Assembly (NCBI GenBank): GCA_012523655.1
Contig: JAAYTV010000020.1
Coordinates: 1-7,426 of the forward strand
Origin: a bacterium
Lineage (GTDB): Bacteria; Zhuqueibacterota; Zhuqueibacteria; Residuimicrobiales; Residuimicrobiaceae
DNA: 7,426 bases
Direction of reading: 5' to 3'
Shown: one piece after another, positions 4,597 through 7,426 of the stretch
Numbering within the stretch: position 1 is the stretch's first letter
Layout: each line of letters opens with the position of its first letter
Notes under the pieces: model-generated
The model's database searches: none
The model's input: only the letters and a program-made list of their open reading frames with translations
Told to the model about the DNA's origin: nothing
Program-made: the position numbers and the translations under genes

Positions 4597-7047
4597 ATGC
4601 GCCGTTCCCTTAGCCAACGCCGCCATGCCCAGTACCTTCTCGCGCTGCTTTTCTGTCTGATCCCTGCCTCCATGAACGCCGGCCGGCAAATGGACTTTGC
4701 CAACGCCATCGTGCACGCAGCCCGGACACGGGACCGGGTTTTTGACCAAGCGCTGAACGTGCTCATTGAACAAGTCAGCCGCCGCACGGGCACGCCTCTG
4801 AAAATTCAGCGTACCTCTCTCCTGCCGGATTATACGCTGGCGATCCTGAGTCAGAATGAGGACAGCCGCAGAAGGCTGACCTCCATGGCCGAACAGATCA
4901 AAAACAGGCCGGCGCCGGATCGCGAAGGATTTCATCTGCAGGTGAGTGCGCATCCCACGCCCGCCGTGCTGATACAGGGCAGGGACAACCGCGGCGCGTT
5001 GTACGGCATCGGACGTTTGCTGCGCACAGCGACGCTGAAAAAGGACGTCTTCACTTTGCCGCTTTTGAACCTGGTGAACGAAGCGCCTTGCTATCCTCTG
5101 CGCGGTCACCAGTTGGGCTACCGGCCCAAAACCAATGCTTACGATGCCTGGAGCGTCGGCCAATTCGATCAGTATGTACGGGAGCTGGCCCTGTTCGGCG
5201 CAAACTGCATCGAAATTATGCCGCCGGCTACAGATGATGATCCCAGCAGTCCGCACATGCAACTCTCAACCATGGAGATGATGGTGGAGCAATCACGCAT
5301 CGCCGCTGCCTATGGGCTGGAGGTCTGGGTCTGGTATCCAAACATGGCCAAGGAATATAACCGGCCGGAGGTGATCGAGCGAGAACTGGCGGATCGCGAC
5401 ATGGTTTTTAGCCGACTGGTGAAACTGGATGCGGTGTTTGTCCCGGGTGGCGATCCGGGTGAACTGCACCCGGATGTGCTTTTTCCCTGGTTGGAAAAAA
5501 CCGCCAGGGTGCTGCACCGCTATCATCCTCAGGCTAAAATATGGGTTTCACCTCAAGCTGCACGGGTCAAGCAGGAGTGGCTGGAAGCATTCTATCGCCA
5601 CGCAAACCAACGTTACCCCTGGTTCGGCGGCGTGGTGTTCGGACCATGGGTTAAAACAAAATTAAGCGACCTGCGCGCAATTCTCGACCCCGCCATTCCC
5701 ATTCGTCACTATCCAGACATCACCCACAGCCTCTCCTGCCAATACCCCGTTCCACTTTGGGACCCTGCCTTTGCCCTGACCCTGGGACGCGAGTGCTACA
5801 ATCCCCGGCCTGTGGCAGAGAAGGCCATTCACAATGTGCAAGCGCCCTACTGCATCGGCAGCATCAGTTACTCAGAGGGCATCAACGATGACATCAATAA
5901 ATTCATCTGGAGCGGCCAGGATTGGGATCCGCAGACGCCGGTGATCGCCACCTTGCGGGAGGTGGCGCGGCTGCTCATCCACCCTGATTACAGTGAAGAG
6001 ATCGCGCAGGGCCTACTTGCGCTGGAACAGAATTGGCAGAGTCCGCTGATCAGCAACGAGCAGGTGGGGATCACGCTGCAGCAGTGGCAGGATCTCGAAC
6101 AGCGCGTTCCCCGCTCGGTGCGCGCCAATTATCGTTTTCAGATGGGATTGTTGCGCGCCTACTTTGATGCCTATGTCCAAAAACGGCTTGTGGATGAGAC
6201 TCATCTGGAAAACCAGGCGCTGGAGCTGCTCAGCAACGCTGATGCAGCCGGTTTGAATGAGGCGATCAAGTCCGCCACCGCTGTTCTGCTTCGCGGTCGG
6301 AGTCAACCGGTGGCATCCAACTGGCACAAGCGATGTTGGGAATTGGCCGATTCGTTGTTTCTCAGCATCGGCTCTCAACTGTCGGTGGCAAAGCACGGCG
6401 CCATGCCGGGCCGCGGCGATTTTATGGATGACCTGGATGTGCCTCTCAACAACAGCCTCTGGCTGCTTGACCGCCTGCAGAGCATTTCGTGCACAGCGGA
6501 TCCTGATGAAAAACTCGATCGGCTTAACGCGCTGATCCAGCGCACCAATCCAGGGCCGGGTGGATTCTATGACAATATGGGCTCGGCCTCCAGTTTTGCA
6601 AGGGTGCAGCCGCAGCCGGATCCGCTTCGAGATCCCGGCGGTCTGTTCACCTCGCAGCGCCAATTCGAGGTCAATCTGAGCGGCGAAGCCTGGAGCGAGC
6701 GTATGATTTCCGACGGGTGGAACGGCCGTCCGATTCCGCTGGCCTGGCTGAGCCAGATCGGCACCCTCTACGATCAGCCTCTGCAGGTGCACTACGACAA
6801 CCTGGATTCGCTGTCAGCCTACCGCCTGCGGATCTGCTACACCGGCCGTTTTAAAGCCAAAATACGCTGCCTGACCGATGATGGTTTTCTTGTGCACGAC
6901 TATTTACAGACCGGAGACCATCCGCTTCATACATTCGATCTTCCCAGAGCAGCGACCAGCGACGGCCGCATCGATCTGATCTTTTCCTGTGCACCGGGTG
7001 AACGCGGCACGCAGATCAGTGAAATCTGGTTGATGCGCAAACCATAA
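4597..7047 (+). CDS. Secreted glycoside-hydrolase-like protein (GH67/GH20-related, uncharacterised)
   Basis: This 816-aa protein is probably exported and acts on a glycan; the substrate is unknown. A signal peptide is visible: Arg-rich start, hydrophobic YLLALLFCLIPA (13-24), likely cleavage near A28. Residues about 30-160 look like the GH20b/GH67N accessory domain, ending in the typical VLIQGRDNRGALYGIGRLL (124-142). Residues about 165-450 read as a TIM barrel with eight recognisable strands: RGHQLGYR (169-176), GANCIEIMPP (201-210), LEVWVWYP (241-248), LDAVFVPGGDPGE (277-289), KIWVSPQ (314-320), GGVVFGPWV (344-352), IPIRHYPD (367-374) and CIGSISYSEGINDD (419-432). A mostly helical region (about 450-650, with DLDVPLNNSLWLLDRL) and a beta-rich C-terminal module starting at NPGPGGFYDNMG (651-662) follow. 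D286, E289, D374 and E427 are candidate catalytic or binding acids, but the classic GH67 SEGQPGP signature is not present. It lies 42 nt after the lipoprotein gene and 63 nt before an aldolase gene. Confidence 0.8.
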   Translation: MRRSLSQRRHAQYLLALLFCLIPASMNAGRQMDFANAIVHAARTRDRVFDQALNVLIEQVSRRTGTPLKIQRTSLLPDYTLAILSQNEDSRRRLTSMAEQIKNRPAPDREGFHLQVSAHPTPAVLIQGRDNRGALYGIGRLLRTATLKKDVFTLPLLNLVNEAPCYPLRGHQLGYRPKTNAYDAWSVGQFDQYVRELALFGANCIEIMPPATDDDPSSPHMQLSTMEMMVEQSRIAAAYGLEVWVWYPNMAKEYNRPEVIERELADRDMVFSRLVKLDAVFVPGGDPGELHPDVLFPWLEKTARVLHRYHPQAKIWVSPQAARVKQEWLEAFYRHANQRYPWFGGVVFGPWVKTKLSDLRAILDPAIPIRHYPDITHSLSCQYPVPLWDPAFALTLGRECYNPRPVAEKAIHNVQAPYCIGSISYSEGINDDINKFIWSGQDWDPQTPVIATLREVARLLIHPDYSEEIAQGLLALEQNWQSPLISNEQVGITLQQWQDLEQRVPRSVRANYRFQMGLLRAYFDAYVQKRLVDETHLENQALELLSNADAAGLNEAIKSATAVLLRGRSQPVASNWHKRCWELADSLFLSIGSQLSVAKHGAMPGRGDFMDDLDVPLNNSLWLLDRLQSISCTADPDEKLDRLNALIQRTNPGPGGFYDNMGSASSFARVQPQPDPLRDPGGLFTSQRQFEVNLSGEAWSERMISDGWNGRPIPLAWLSQIGTLYDQPLQVHYDNLDSLSAYRLRICYTGRFKAKIRCLTDDGFLVHDYLQTGDHPLHTFDLPRAATSDGRIDLIFSCAPGERGTQISEIWLMRKP

Positions 7048-7100
7048 TCCGTCTATTGCACCCTTTTTACACGGACGGTGGTGATCCATTCTGTCAGCGA

Positions 7101-7106
7101 AAGGAG
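7101..7106 (+). promoter_or_regulatory. Shine-Dalgarno of the HpcH/HpaI aldolase gene
   Basis: AAGGAG (within AAGGAGAG) lies 4 nt before the ATG at 7111. It supports that start for the gene cut by the right edge. Confidence 0.75.
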
Positions 7107-7110
7107 AGAT

Positions 7111-7426
7111 ATGCCTGACCGTTTCATCGACCGGTTACATGAAGGCGCCGTAGTCTACGGCACCGCTATCCTGTCGACCTGCGCACTGTGGCCCGGCGCA
7201 GTCAAATCCTGCAACCTGGATTTTGTATTTCTTGACTCTGAGCACATTCCCCTGAACCGCAGCGAACTGGCGCAGCAGTGTCAGATTTACCGGAGTATGG
7301 GCATCCCGCCTCTGGTGCGCATATTCAATCAGGATGCGCATGAAGCGTGCAAGGTTCTCGATGGCGGCGCCGCGGGGGTGATCGTACCTTATCTGGAAGA
7401 ACCGGAAAAAATCAGACAGCTCATCG
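7111..7426 (+). CDS. HpcH/HpaI-family aldolase (RhmA-like), 5' part only
   Basis: The first 105 codons are present; the gene runs off the right edge. The family comprises metal-dependent class II aldolases that cleave 2-keto-3-deoxy acids to pyruvate plus an aldehyde (4-hydroxy-2-oxoheptanedioate, 2-keto-3-deoxy-L-rhamnonate, 2-keto-3-deoxyglucarate), or citrate-lyase-like relatives. Visible landmarks are YGTAILSTCALWPG (16-29), LDFVFLDSEHIPLNR (36-50), GIPPLVRI (64-71) and LDGGAAGVIVPYLEEPEK (83-100). The catalytic His45 and Arg70, and the nearby Asp42, fall at the same residue numbers as in E. coli HpaI. The metal-binding Glu and Asp further on (149 and 175 in HpaI) lie outside the window. 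The residue after the catalytic His is Ile rather than the common Gly or Ala. The exact substrate cannot be read from this fragment. It follows the glycosidase-like gene by 63 nt with no convincing terminator, so co-transcription is likely. Confidence 0.87.
   Translation, partial: MPDRFIDRLHEGAVVYGTAILSTCALWPGAVKSCNLDFVFLDSEHIPLNRSELAQQCQIYRSMGIPPLVRIFNQDAHEACKVLDGGAAGVIVPYLEEPEKIRQLI

Noticed and set aside
4411..5262. A 283-codon open frame on the minus strand opposite the lipoprotein and glycosidase-like genes
   Set aside because: The opposite strand carries a signal peptide, good ribosome binding sites and family-like motifs; the antisense product is low in recognisable motifs and crosses two genes.
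6013..6792. A 259-codon open frame on the minus strand inside the glycosidase-like gene
   Set aside because: It is a shadow of a coding strand with conserved-looking motifs (PLNNSLWLL, GPGGFYDN) and has no domain of its own.
7049..7078. Possible terminator CCGTC...GACGG between the glycosidase-like gene and the aldolase gene
   Set aside because: The stem is only 5 bp with a 20-nt loop, and the T run lies inside the loop rather than after the stem.
1..7426. CRISPR arrays, transposases, tRNA or rRNA genes, phage or defence genes
   Set aside because: No regularly spaced repeats, terminal inverted repeats, cloverleaf-like segments or related protein motifs were seen on either strand.

Overview
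The window looks like chromosomal DNA from a bacterium of the FCB superphylum (Bacteroidota, Calditrichota, KSB1-type lineages). This is an inference. It rests on the Fmt motif VVAFRILP, which resembles Bacteroidota-type Fmt more than the proteobacterial VVAYGLILP form; on a small lipoprotein that resembles the mostly Bacteroidota family DUF4296; and on the style of the large secreted glycosidase-like protein. No 16S rRNA or other decisive marker is present. The DNA is moderately GC-rich and densely coding, with one AT-rich divergent promoter region at about 4103-4245.

Left half, minus strand (4102 down to 1): a tight housekeeping cluster read in the order radA, tgt, yajC, fmt, rsmB (5' end only, cut by the window edge). 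Gaps are 31, 47, 2 and 16 nt, so one transcript is likely. The products serve DNA recombination and repair (RadA), tRNA queuosine modification (Tgt), the Sec translocon accessory YajC, initiator tRNA formylation (Fmt) and 16S rRNA m5C methylation (RsmB). All key motifs are intact.

Middle (4103-4245): a 143-bp divergent intergenic region. It has a TATAAT-type minus-strand promoter for radA and a TTGACA-17-TAGATT plus-strand promoter for the opposite operon. A perfect ATTAAT-C-ATTAAT palindrome lies in the spacer of the radA promoter.

Right half, plus strand (4246 to the end): three co-directional genes. They are a 102-aa putative lipoprotein (DUF4296-like), an 816-aa secreted multidomain protein with a GH20b/GH67N-like N-domain and a probable TIM barrel related to alpha-glucuronidase/hexosaminidase-type enzymes, and the first 105 codons of an HpcH/HpaI (RhmA-like) 2-keto-3-deoxy-sugar-acid aldolase, cut by the window edge. 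An exported glycosidase-like protein next to a 2-keto acid aldolase suggests, by inference only, breakdown of a uronic-acid or acidic-sugar glycan. The 816-aa protein is the least understood part of the window. No RNA genes, CRISPR arrays, mobile elements or convincing terminators were seen.
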